Assembly (NCBI GenBank): GCA_025642075.2
Contig: JAODUO010000639.1
Span: 163,501 to 227,500 of the forward strand
Source of the DNA: Ridgeia piscesae
Taxonomy: Eukaryota > Annelida > Polychaeta > Sabellida > Siboglinidae
Reading direction: 5' to 3'
DNA: 64,000 nt
A program made the translations under genes and the position numbers. The first letter of the stretch is position 1, and every line of letters begins with the position of its first letter. Below the pieces are notes generated by a model. That model saw only the letters and a program-made list of their open reading frames with translations, searched no databases and was not told the DNA's origin. Below, one piece after another: positions 12,094 to 23,124 of the stretch.

Positions 12094-13014
12094 TAAGGGT
12101 TAATAGAATAAGTATAATACATATATTATATAAATTAAGTAATTGTACATAACGTGTAAATCTTTATTAGCATGATTTTAATTCTGGTGGTGGTGTATTT
12201 TATATATATTTTTTAAACTTCAGTGTACATGCGGAAGGTTGTTTGGACGTAACCACATATCGCGGATGTAGGATAACGGATGTTTTGTGAAACTTGGGAC
12301 CTCCTAGAAAATAATAAAATATTCCAGATGTCAAAAACAGCTACCTACTTTTCGCTTCAGATCCCAACAGCACCCGGTCCTCCAATGTTTACTTACTCCG
12401 ACAGAACTGAGCTTCCGAAGTCCTATGAAATTGAGACTTCCCAGATTTTTCAAGTCAGAAATTGGTACCGTGAATTTTAGCGACGCAGAATCGCCGCCTA
12501 TTGACCTGAACGTTAAAAACATCTAAGCCAGTAGGCCAATATTTATTTGTCAAATAATAGTGTAACCGGTCGTATCCTGTACGCCTTGCCATTGGTGTGG
12601 TAAGCGAGGTGTAATTTAACAACTTTCAGACGACTTAGCAAACGAGCTACCATTGTATAAGTAAAGGGAAAACCCCCATTTTTGTGAACTTTGACCTCCA
12701 GAAAAAATTATTCCTTCAAAAATAACGGCCATTTTGTTAAACCCAAACAGGGCCTCCAAATTTTTTTTAATGACGAAATTTCCGAATCCAAAATTAATTA
12801 ATTTTTAATAAAATTTACCTTTTGGGAACGTGTTTTGTTGGGTGGATTCCCAAGTTAAAAAATCGATAGGAATTATTTCTTTTTAGGACGATATTTCGCG
12901 TGGGCCTGCGCATGTAGGCGTCTGTAGCTAATAATCGCAACAAGTTTATCAACACAACATGCACACCATATTAAACCAAGATTCCTTATTACAAAACTAA
13001 TAAAATTCGACTCA

Positions 13015-13056
13015 CATCGACGTTTCGACCGCCATCGGTGGCCTTTATCAGGAACT
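13015..13056 (-). ncRNA. Possible degenerate hammerhead ribozyme core
   Basis: The minus strand reads CTGATAAAGGCC, then ACCGATGGCGGTC, then GAAACGTCG. The order CTGANNA, a 7-bp stem (GGCCACC with GGCGGTC, one mismatch) capped by GAT, and GAAA matches the hammerhead core. However the active G of CTGATGA is A here, so it would be inactive. Stems I and III were not established. It may instead be the conserved tail of a retroelement. Confidence 0.2.
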
Positions 13057-14164
13057 GTATCTTCATAGCTCGCACCGCCATCTGACGAGCAGTGAAGACA
13101 ACTACGACAACAATAATGTCCCTAGTAGGATGCCGTTTATGGAGATTGTTGCCCTGTCCACAACGTCTCAAATACATGCTCCCTGATTGTTGACGTTTTA
13201 TAAACGTTTGATCAATTATATAAAATACTCCGCATATTGATCTCACCTAGTTGGCTTATAATTTCAGGATTTCCCTTTAAAAATACCTTTTTTTAAAGAC
13301 AGTTTGCCTTGTGACCATTCGAAGTGTCATTCCAAATACAGTACAAATACAGTACTGCCTTTTATAGAAAGTATCGCGCTGTAACTTTATTAACACGTCC
13401 TGCCATAAATAATATGTATGCAGTGAACACGTATTGATAAACAATGTTAGCTGAGTGGGAACAGGAGTGGGGGCATGTTGGCCTGATTGGGCATAGGTGG
13501 CTCCGACTCCGAGGGGTCAAGGGGAACCTTATTTAATCTTTGATTTGTTTAGACTCCAACTGTTATAAATAAGGGATATCTACTATTAATACGTTGCACA
13601 CAAATGCTGGATGTAGTGAATGAGTGCGGCGTAACGAGGTAACGGGACGCTGACGGTTGCCCGAGTTGCGTAACGACGCCACCTGGCTTAATAGTTCTGT
13701 CGGTTCCCCATTTGTCAACACCCCGTCTCCTTCACCGCAACCCGTCTTCCAATGTGACGATCCCAGACTGCTCAACGGCTGAGCGATTGATGATTGACGG
13801 CGGAGAGGACGGTTTATTGCGAGACCCAAAGGATACAATAGCAGGTTTTTGTCCAACCCTATTCAGGATCCAACCCTATTGTGGTATTTGTGGATGAATG
13901 TGACGTTGCCCCTATTTTCATTGTAAAACCCTGTCGTCAACACAGTCACTTGATATGTTGTGAACAATTCTTCCAAACGATGGTCTTAATAATACGTCGC
14001 AAGATTGTATATAAGCGATTCCTTCTCCCATAGCTCTGAGATCCCTGGAATGTAGCTGAGCCGCAGCCGAATGTCTCCACTCGCCAGGAGGAGCTGTATG
14101 TTGCGTTACGTTACGCGTCCAACAATAGCGTCACGTGATATCGTACTTCTTCATCGTCCTGCGT

Positions 14165-14257
14165 ATGGCGTGTATGTACGGTAAGACAAAGGCAGCGTCG
14201 GAGGCGGATGACTTTAGCGACTACTGGCCGTGGCAGTGGGATAGTGAAGCGGATGAT
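14165..14257 (+). CDS. Alternative first exon A of the membrane-protein exon chain
   Basis: ATG 14165 opens 31 codons rich in acid and Trp (for example DDFSDYWPWQWDSEADD) and ends in phase 0 at a GTGAGT donor. It can splice straight to 15234, whose frame is also phase 0. Unspliced, the frame stops five codons later. It competes with the exon at 14958. Confidence 0.45.
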
Positions 14258-14957
14258 GTGAGTTCCGTGTAGATGCTTGTGATAATGACTTCTGGAATAC
14301 TAGTTTTTATTTATAGAATCCCTGTATTAATGTCAAACCAAAAGTCGGTGCGCCGTCATGTCATACGTGCACGTCATACGTACATAACCGGTACCCACAT
14401 ATCTAGTAGCTTTATAGGTTTCCTCAATCGTTTTTAACATTGTGACGGTTGCGGAATTGATATAATATTATTATGCATTCGTTCAGTGATGAGCTTTACA
14501 GAGGAAGGCAAATCAGTTACACTGTATGTGACGGAATCTAAATTACGGAGAGATGGATGCAGTAACTTGTTAAAGTGGTGGTATTTCCCGCCAAATCCTT
14601 AACCGGAAATGTATGTTTCAAAACAGACATTACTATACAAAGACATTGACGAAACATTGTGTCATTTGTGATAAAAATTGTATTTCTGTTTATATTTCTG
14701 TATTTCTCGTTAAAGCTATATACATTTTACAGTTATTATTATTAAACATTGTATTATATCGCCTATACAAGGTAGATGTCGTTCTTTAATTAAAAACTTG
14801 ACTGGCTAGACGATAATTGGGGTAAAATACTGAAACGAATGACGTAACGTGAACGTCATTTGCTGCGGACAATCAGCTCTTACATCGCGAGTGAGACACT
14901 GGCTACTTTGGATGTCGAGTACTACCACAGACGTTGAATAAAATATAAAATAACATT

Positions 14958-15062
14958 ATGGCGAGTGAAGACACTACGAAGTACATTGATATCTGGGAAT
15001 TAATACCGTGGGCAGAGAAACCGTCATCGCCACCGACATTGGACACCGGCTGGCCGCTTCAG
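14958..15062 (+). CDS. Alternative first exon B of the membrane-protein exon chain
   Basis: ATG 14958 (context AACATTATGG) opens 35 codons, including DIWELIPWAEKPSSPP, and ends in phase 0 at a GTAAAA donor. Exons A and B share the same character: acidic, Tyr/Trp-containing and about 31-35 codons. The next exon encodes the membrane helix, so each would provide a different extracytoplasmic tail. No signal peptide is visible. Confidence 0.5.
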
Positions 15063-16778
15063 GTAAAACAGTCAACCTTTTATGCCTTGAGGTAACCATG
15101 CAACGAATTCATAATTGTGGGTAACTATCATGTTAAACCCAAAAGGTGCTTTAAGTTTTAGTTGGTTGTGAATGCTTTCTCTTAGCTGCTCTGACCACTG
15201 ACCACTGTCCATTTGCGTTGTGCTACACTGCAGGGATGCAAGGGTGTGGACTGTCCGCTGTCCGGCTACGTCGATGTATTCGTGCTTCTCTCTCTCGTTC
15301 TCTTTGCTATCACATTCGTTCTCGTCGTCGTGAGACTAATTCTTCGTCTGCCGCGTCCTATATACAAGGGTGAGTATGCCTAGGGAAAATTATGAAGTGA
15401 TTAACTTTTTCATCCCACCCATCTCAGGGTATAAGAAATCACATACCAATTGCATCAAACACGACATGCAAAGGAATAACATAACTACAATAATGTCAAC
15501 TAGTCAATGCAAGAAACAAACACTGCTTAATATTTGAAAAATAGTTAAACTATATCTATATTTACGATAAAGCAACAGCGTTATTATGTGGGTTTTTATA
15601 GGTGTTTAATATGCTTACTGTTAAATAATTGGATCACTTAAGCATATTCGGTTCGGTCTTACTCTTACAAATCACAATTTGATCAGGCAGCTGGGTACAA
15701 TAAACGCCGTGAAAAATCTGTGTTAATATTTTAATACATGATGCATACGATCATTATCACAAGAACATATTAGCTTTACTAATAACAGCATCGCAGTACA
15801 GGTAACAAACAATACGATAAGTGTAATTGAATTGAATTGAATTGAACTGAACTGAACTGAACTGAACTGAACTGAACTGAACTGAACTGAACTGAACTGA
15901 ACTGAACTGAACTGAACTGAACTGAACTGAACTGAACTGAACTGAACTGAACTGAACTGAACTGAACTGAACTGAACTGAACTGAACTGAACTGAACTGA
16001 ACTGAACTGAACTGAACTGAGTTGAACTGAACTGAACTGAACTGAGTTGAACTGAGTTGAACTGAGTTGAACTGAGTTGAACTGAGTTGAACTGAGTTGA
16101 ACTGAGTTGAACTGAACTTTATTTATTTCGGTCACATATACAAATTGATGACTATAATGATAACGCTCATAAAAATCAACACTGCAACAACGAAGATCAT
16201 CTATAAACAATGTTGGGCTTATATCGATGACATAACCAAATAATAATAATCAAATTCCATAGAATAAAACCTAAAAATAAGACACTATGATTCTTTGCAA
16301 TAAAAAGAATCAATCATTGCACAGGAGTAATTAATTAAACATATACTCATACATATACATGACTACATAAATAAAAACAAAACAATTTAGCGACTAATTT
16401 GTTTTAACATATAAGAACATAATACTGTTTTCAGAATAGACTATTACGCTAGGTGTCAAATTAATCGCTCTTGGCGCAGGCAAAGTGTCGAAGAAATTGA
16501 ATGTCTCGCAAGAAGATGCCACGTCAAAGAATTCGATCGACACCGTCACGGCCCGTCGGAATTCGATCGACACCCTCACAGCCCGTCGGTTACACTCGTC
16601 TGAGATGGCCGCGGCAGCGGACGACGTCTCTAACAAGTCGGATGCAACAGTTTGGATGATGAAAGCGAAGCGATGGAAACGAGAAGCCGCTGAAGCGAGA
16701 CGTCTTAAAAAGGTTGAAGGCCTTGCATACTTATACATTAGGATAAAAGAGGGGCTGGGCAACTCGTCGAAAACCTAA
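14958..16778 (+). CDS. Small single-pass membrane protein, 3 exons, 188 aa (short form)
   Basis: Exons 14958-15062, 15234-15369 and 16453-16778 join in frame (567 nt including the stop). Exon 2 follows CACTGCAG and encodes GCKGVDCPLSGY, then one membrane helix (VDVFVLLSLVLFAITFVLVVV, about residues 46-66), then basic RLILRLPRP; its donor is GTGAGT. Exon 3 encodes a Ser/Thr/Arg segment with a repeated NSIDT.TARR, an acidic turn and a basic helix (WMMKAKRWKREAAEARRLKK). It can begin after GCTAG at 16453 or after GCGCAG further on, in the same frame. Positive charge after the helix predicts a cytoplasmic C-terminus. No family recognised. The same exons may instead continue to exons at 19.5 kb and beyond. 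Confidence 0.45.
15825..16118. repeat. (TGAAC)n pentanucleotide array
   Basis: About 55 units. They begin as ATTGA, run as perfect ACTGA, and end with alternating ACTGA and GTTGA dimers from 16020, which is a small higher-order pattern. The array lies in the intron between 15369 and 16453. Confidence 0.97.
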
Positions 16779-17268
16779 AGCGTCGTGAAGTTACGCTAGT
16801 TGCGTTTCACGAGTCTGCTCCATAGTTACACTTCTTTGCGCCTTGCATTTAGTAGGCCTAACTTTACGCTAGTCGTAACATTTACAGGATGCCCCCCAAG
16901 TTCTTTGATGCTCCCGGCGCGCCCACGCTCAAAGTAATATGTTTAATGTTTACACTGGATATCCTTGACATATATCATAGATTGGCGTTTGGTATACGAA
17001 CGACAAAGGCGGCAGCGTAGGGAAAAGGGTGTCCAGAGACAGAACAAATACAGGAATTCCCTACCGCAATCTAATTAGGTCAATTTCATGTCTATTTAGT
17101 TACGCGAATGCTAAATAATTGGTCTCACGAAAGTGGTGTGATGGTCTGGAACGTTAACGTCGTTCAACGTTTATAATCGGCTTATGCAAATTGCCAATGA
17201 CTCGTGATGTCAAAGGTTAGCGCGTACATACGGCCCGGAGTCTGGAATGTATATCCGGTCCATGATGT

Positions 17269-17576
17269 TTATGTGTGCGTGTGCGTGTGCGTGTGCGTGT
17301 GCGTGTGCGTGTGCGTGTGCGTGTGCGTGTGCGTGTGCGTGTGCGTGTGCGTGTGCGTGTGCGTGTGCGTGTGCGTGTGCGTGTGCGTGTGCGTGTGCGT
17401 GTGCGTGTGCGTGTGCGTGTGCGTGTGCGTGTGCGGGTGCGTGCGTGGCGTGCGGTGCGGTGCGGGTGCGGTGCGGTGCGGTGCGGTGCGGTGCGGGTGC
17501 GGGTGCGGGTGCGGGTGCGGGTGCGGGTGCGGGTGCGGTGCGGGTGCGGGTGCGGGTGCGGGTGCGGGTGCGGGTA
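17269..17576. repeat. (GTGTGC)n passing into GGTGC/GGGTGC array
   Basis: Perfect GTGTGC hexamers to about 17434, then GGTGC pentamers, then GGGTGC hexamers. The gradient suggests stepwise slippage. The GGG-rich end could form a G-quadruplex and the GT/GC part left-handed DNA. Long ORFs here (VRVR, CACA, HPHP) are artefacts. Confidence 0.97.
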
Positions 17577-18644
17577 TGTGTACGTCAAAGGATATCGTCT
17601 TCTTTGACCAGCTTAAACATTGTGACTACTGAAAATATGAGTGATCCATGAATATTATAGGTCTAGTTTACATTAATGATTTATTGATGCGCTTACTTTC
17701 TTGCAATTATTATTAATAAACATAACAAAACCTCATAATTACCGTTACTTGTAATTATTTATTAAAAATTTTTGCTTAATATCCTTGTCTCAGAGCGTTG
17801 TGCATCTTACGGCTTCGACACAGCAGTAGTTTTCAGCGATATATTATAGCACTTAAGCGTTAAATACAAATGTCCGCTTTTTCATATTATCTCTGTCAGT
17901 TTGGGATGTATGTATTGTCTACTGGCATGAACCTGTGCGCGCACGAAACGGTAGTCTGCAACGTAGGGGAACCGTAGGTCGTCGCTACAGCGCGGCACAA
18001 AAATGGTTATTATGTAACACATTCGCCGCGTGGGTTATGAAATCAATCTCGACATTCTGGCACCGGGTTGATCGGCCACCTTGAGGTCACGCCAGTCGCA
18101 CGCGCATGCGCATACGTGGAACGACATCCTAGACCGGCTATACGTTCCAGACAGTATTGCCGGCCGTACGCTACATCGACAAGTCGCTGTTAGCTACGAC
18201 CAGTACACCGCCTAATTGCGCGTAAAGTTACACCGCTTTATGAAACCGGCCCCAGACATTTATACCACGCCCACTTTGGACGTAGGTTCTGTAGTTCGTT
18301 CGATTCCTCTGTGCACTTGCTTCGTTGGATCCTTTGCCTCTGATTGTCTACAAATTGGCGTTATTTAAAAACATATTTGTATTTATGTTTATGCTACTTA
18401 TACATGAGCCCGCTTTCAAAAATGTGGACGACTAACGCCGCTAATGTCCCGTTAAAATATGACTAACACACAACTAAATCTAGACACTGTTAATAATCGG
18501 ATTGGGAGCTGCATTCCCTCTCTAAGTCAGATATAAAGATAGGGAGTGTTACTGAATTGTCCTTAGTTCTACACGTCGCCTTTACTCGTGGTGTTGTTCT
18601 GCCTCTGCGTTGCTTTGATCATTGGAATCGTATTCTGCATCAAG

Positions 18645-19062
18645 TGCATATGTGTAGTTAAAGTCATTGTCAGGTACATAGTGTTACGTCATGTATGTAG
18701 TTAAAGTCAATGTCAGGTATATAGTGTTACGTCATGTGTGTAGTTAAAGGCGATGTCAGTTACACAGTGTTACGTCATGTGTGTAGTTAAAGTTAATGTC
18801 AAGTACATAGTGTTACGTCATGTGTGTAGTTAAAGTCAATGTCTGGTACCTAGTGTTACGTCATGTGTGTAGTTAAAGTCAATGTCTGGTACCTAGTGCT
18901 ACGTCATGTGTGTAGTTAAAGTCAATGTCTGGTACGTAGTGCTACGTCATGTGTGTAGTTAAAGTTAATGTCAAGTACATAGTGCTACGTCATGTGTGTA
19001 GTTAAAGGCGATGTGTGGTACATAGTGTTACGTCATGTGTGTTGTTAAAGTCAATATCTGGC
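18645..19062. repeat. 43-bp minisatellite, about 9 copies, with CRE-like core
   Basis: Each unit carries TTACGTCATG or CTACGTCATG, followed by TGTGTAGTTAAAG and a variable AATGTC.GGTAC.TAG. The reverse complement of the core is TGACGTAA, close to bZIP (ATF/CREB or PAR-type) sites. Several units differ only by one or two bases. Confidence 0.92.
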
Positions 19063-19497
19063 ACGTGGTTGTTAAAGTCAGGTACAGCGTGGCACTGCCT
19101 CGTGTGTGTCGATATCGTGAATGTCTGATAAAGGTAAATAACAGTAAATTCTTATACTGCGCAATGTCCTGTCGTGTGTTGTTAAAGTATGAAATGCCTG
19201 GTTCACATTCCGTCTCTTGGCACCTTATTCTAATGGCTACCACTTCGAAAAACGGCGAATTCCAAGTTATTACTTGCCATGTTTTTTCACACCTCTGCCC
19301 AACGCCCAGATGGTGTTCGTGTATGACTGCGTGCGTACGTGCGTGCGTGCGTGCGTGTGCATTGCATAAAAGTGCTGAAATGTCAAACAAAGGTCAGTTA
19401 GGCAGTCTTCGGGAAACTGTTTTCTGTGCGTGCCTGTACGTGACGCCATCTGTAGAATGAGTACTTTGCCACTATCTATAACGTATCTTCTCTGTAG

Positions 19498-19593
19498 CTA
19501 ATGAAACTCCAGAAAGAGACGTTGACGAAACTACAAGACAAAGCAAGCAAGCAGTCGTTGACAATACGATCCTTGAGGAGGGAGTCACAAAAA
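19498..19593 (+). CDS. Candidate internal exon, coiled-coil or acidic reading
   Basis: Bounded by TCTTCTCTGTAG and AAAAA|GTAAGT, both strong. Two frames are open. Frame 0 (phase 0 to 0) encodes LMKLQKETLTKLQ and SLTIRSLRRESQK, a Leu-spaced coiled coil that would continue the helix at the end of the 16453 exon if a weak donor after 16712 is used. The other frame (phase 1 to 1) encodes an acidic NETPERDVDETT segment and joins directly to exon 15369. The choice cannot be made from sequence alone. Confidence 0.45.
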
Positions 19594-19596
19594 GTA

Positions 19597-19762
19597 AGTT
19601 TCTTGATGAGGAATCACAAGAAGTAGGTACCTTGGGGAGGAATCACAAAAAATAGGTACCTTGGGGAGGAATCACAAGAAGTAGGTACCTTGGGGAGGAA
19701 TCACAAGAAGTAGGTACCTTGGGGAGGAATAACAAGAAGTAGGTACCTTGAGGAGACAATCA
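19597..19762. repeat. 29-bp tandem repeat, about 5 copies
   Basis: Units read GTAGGTACCTTGGGGAGGAA followed by TCACAAGAA. They begin in the donor side of the 19593 exon: the first unit (AGTAAGTTTCTTGATGAGG) overlaps the splice donor sequence, so the array seems to have grown from the exon-intron border. Confidence 0.9.
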
Positions 19763-19924
19763 CAAGATGTTGATACCGTTACAAAACGTCAAAATGCAAA
19801 AAGAACCAGCTAATAGTCCAGCCGATATGTGAATGAATTGTGCGTTTTATGATACAAGTGTGAAATTTGGCACAAACGTAGAACACATAAATACAAAAAT
19901 ATTTGGATATAGGGCCATCTTCAA

Positions 19925-20620
19925 TTTCGCCCGGAAAGGCATTGGCGGCCATTTTCTAAGATGGCCGCCGTAAACCTATTTTCTCATATCTTAGTAACTG
20001 CGTCAAGTAAATCAGTCCTTTTGGTATTGAAACCTAGATGTTCGGAGTCAGCCATTTCACATGTATTACATTTGACCTTCTCTGACATTACATCCGCCAT
20101 TTTTAAAGATGGCGGCCGCCAAGACTAATAACCGTATATCTCATGACCTACGCGACCTAGAAAGCTAATGTTATGGTCAAAATGTAGGTAACTAGACCGC
20201 CGATTCCAATGTATTAAACTATTTTGTATTTGACTTTTGCCGACCTTCATATCCGTCATTTTTTATAAAAATGACGTCCGCTAAAACGAATTTTGTATAC
20301 ACATTTACAATGCTTCAGTCAGAACCGCCATATTTTTGTCAAAATGTAACTTTTTCAAAGTAACGATTTCAAATATGTTACATATGACATTCTCCAATAC
20401 TAATATCCGTCATTTTTAAAGATGGCGCCTTTCAAAACCAAACTACTTCACATCTTGAGAACTAAACCACCTAGAGAGAAAACATTGTCTTTATAGTTAA
20501 GATTTTTCGTGCTGCTATTTTAAATATGCTACTTTTGATCCTATCGGACATTCGTATCTGTCTTTTTTCAAGATGGCGACTATAAATGGCGGTTATTTTC
20601 TATAATGGCCATCAACAAAC
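19925..20620. repeat. Subterminal hairpin repeats with ATGGCGGC cores
   Basis: About six degenerate units roughly 130 bp apart each have a short palindrome of the form GCCATTTT...AAGATGGCGGC (near 19945, 20095, 20255, 20410, 20565, 20590), followed by a similar 'CATATCTYAGTAACT' and 'TTACATTTGACCTTCTC' context. A matching pair lies near the other end at 23,550-23,720. They are part of the transposon ends. Confidence 0.75.
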
Positions 20621-20955
20621 GCTATTTACTAGCTAGCCTATATTCATGAGAGGAGTATCAGAAGTCGTTCCCTCTCTTGATGTTTAGAAAAGTTTACGTT
20701 AACTCCGAAACGCCTCACAGTTTTAACTCATTGTTTATTTTATTTTGCGTTGTTTGATTCCATGTTTTGTGATATGTCAACAGAAACATTCAACAGCAGA
20801 AACTTACTATGTCGTCTGTGACAGTTCAGCATTCCTGTAACACATGTGTGTATGTAACACGATAAGTGTATACACATTGTCCATGACCAAAATGTCCTAT
20901 GGAAAGTGTAACAGTTACTAATTACTAGACGTCCTAATGTTTACTGTGTCGCACA

Positions 20956-23124
20956 TTAGCTACGAGCACACAGTCCACCACAGTAGCAAAGAGCAGTGCA
21001 TTGAAGTCCTGCCTTGAGGCACTTACATAGTCCCATGCATCCCTTCTTGCAACCACAGCGCAGTAGTTCTCGACAAGCTTGTGTCGCTTCAGGAAGAGTT
21101 GTCCAATATATTTTCCAACCGCCATTTTCATTCTTGTTCCACCCCCATTCACTTGGAGATGGAAGCTCCGGAGTCGCGATCATCGTCTGTACCCAACAGT
21201 GGCCGGCTTGGTAAGCAGCCCGCTTTGTGTGCTGGAGAAATACTACTTGTGTCGGAGGAAGACCGTCAATAGCTCTACCTTTCTGTGTGAACAGCTGCTT
21301 CCTCGCTCCATTGAGAAATTCCTGGCTGCTAGTACGGTCGTACAGATGGACTACAAATCGTTCCAGTGGACTCAGCCAATTGTCTACGGTCACCGGGGTA
21401 GCAGCCAAGGCACAGAAAGCTGGTGTGATTTCGTCATAGGCATTCCACATGCCCCATGTAGTGCGTTTGCCCCTGCCTCCAAAACATGACACCGTGTCAC
21501 AACCAGTGAAGGCATGAAACATTGGCAAAGCAACACAACAATCAGGACCCAGTGCGTCGGCCATCTCGTGGACCGGTATATATCGAAAGTTATTTCCAGC
21601 ACCAAAGGCAATCCACAGTTCGGTGATGTTGAGGCGCTGAGCTGATGCCACTGCAAGAACAACTACGTCCATGTCAACTGTTCGAATGGATACCTTGTTA
21701 TACCCTTGTTTCACAGCATCATCCCTGTGGAGTAGGATTCGTGTGTCCTCTTCTTCATGGGTGCATGGAGCAAGGCCTGACACGTCTCGGGACTGATTGC
21801 GATATGATGTACGGCAGGAACACTTGGGTCGCGAAATCGGAAAATGTCTTTGCAAAACCCGGTCAAAGCGTGTTAACGATTGCAGCCCCATCAAGCAGGA
21901 TGACTTGTACGACAGGAGTGGGGGAAAGGTCTTGTGTAGGAACGAGATGTTCCAAGCAGCCGACCAGATCAGATTTGGTTCCTGTCCGCAGTTTCCCCAT
22001 TTGTGATAAAGCAGGTGGATACGCTTGATTTTCATGTTGAAAGAACTGACCGAGATCACCACTCCGTATTTGCGACGCTATGTACAACCTGGAGAACAGA
22101 GAACAGCCATTATTGAGTGATGACCGCTGTAGTTGTGCTCTTGATTTCTCTCGCACTGGTGGCCGGCTGAACAGTAGTAAGTTATTTCTCTTGATTGGAT
22201 CTGTAATGGGCTTTGTTTGGTTGACAAGTCGCTCGTTGACGTAGGTGTCATACTGCTCTTGTCCGAGAGATTTGATCTGACGCAACGTGTCAATCACAGC
22301 TGGATCGGCAAGGTCTCTGCTATCCAGTACAAGCAAATCATTGCTGTTCTCAGCGAATGGATTTCCCATCTCTTCTATTACAGCAGTTAATGACGTGATA
22401 TCTCGTCCGAATGTCATCTGTGCATGTTTCGTCTGCTCGTGATGCCGGAAATCTGTTTTCTTTTTCTTCATGGTTGAAACCTCAAATTCTCCAATCAGAC
22501 GTGCCATTTCAGGGCCAGTCACCATCCAACGCCGCAGTGCTGCAGGGTTCTCACTCAGACCCACAGCCCCACTATCACCCTTCACAGAGGCATTATTCTG
22601 TTCATGAGCATGGTCAATCGCAATACCAGAGAACACGTGTGTTGTTTTCTTGATGCATTGCGTAAAGTCTCTCTAACTGGAGGCATGCCGCAGAAGAAAC
22701 ATGTTTTTGTGGAAGGAGGTGCTTCTTCTATAGACTGACGGGTGAACTTCTTGGAAGCAGCTGTATTGTCCTCAATGCGAGATTTCCTCTTCTCTGCTCG
22801 CTCAAGTTTTGTCTTGTTGAATTGTAATCGACAAGAGCCATGGCATTTGGCTTGGTGCTGTCGGAAGGTTGTCTCAATGCCAACACCATCATCTAACCTT
22901 GATAGATTGATTGTCTTAGGCAAACAACCAACCTTGTCGAAACCCTTAATATTGTCAGCGATAGTCTTGTAACCAACCCCCTCTGCGTCACGTTTTGAAG
23001 AAGCAGGACAGCGAAGCACCTCCGGTGTGTCCTCCTGACACAGAACGCATTTGTTCCAGTTTGTCGTCAGACATAATACATTGGATGTTCCAGGCTGATC
23101 GACCACTTTATATACCTTACCCAT
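20956..23124 (-). pseudogene. Broken transposase of the 19.8-23.9 kb element
   Basis: Three frames make up one decayed gene. 23124-22640: N-terminal Cys/His region (KCVLCQED, HQAKCHGSCRLQFN, KTCFFCGMPP). After a frameshift near 22,630, about 22636-21864: middle region (HHEQTKHAQMTF, VLDSRDLADPAV, FSRLYIASQ, LLDGAAIVNTL), closed by an in-frame TGA near 21,862; the same frame then continues with FAKTFSDFATQVFLPYI. An internal deletion and second frame change near 21,800 lead to 21780-20956: HEEEDTR, VDMDVVVLAV and FHAFTGCDTVSCFGGRG, matching the acidic and helix-turn-helix motifs of XPG/FEN nucleases, then a C-terminal CXC-type cluster (CGCKKGCMGLCKC). It cannot make an intact protein. Confidence 0.85.

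Larger units (their letters stand above)
11860..14164. other. Intergenic region with no recognised gene
   Basis: After the 3' UTR the sequence is unique and mostly AT-rich. ORFs of 60-97 codons (12280, 13563, 13712) show no domain or codon signal. A hammerhead-like motif on the minus strand near 13,010-13,060 is listed separately. The CpG-containing stretch 14,040-14,160 may be the promoter of the following exon. Confidence 0.5.
16779..19497. other. Intronic or intergenic stretch, repeats only
   Basis: Contains two arrays listed separately (17269-17576 and 18645-19062). The remainder is unique sequence with scattered CpG (17,920-18,240) and no supported coding exon. Confidence 0.5.

Noticed and set aside
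20956..22062. 368-codon ORF starting MVISVSSF as an intact transposase
   Set aside because: Its first 60 or so codons are out of frame with the family. Homology begins only after the internal deletion, so the start is spurious.
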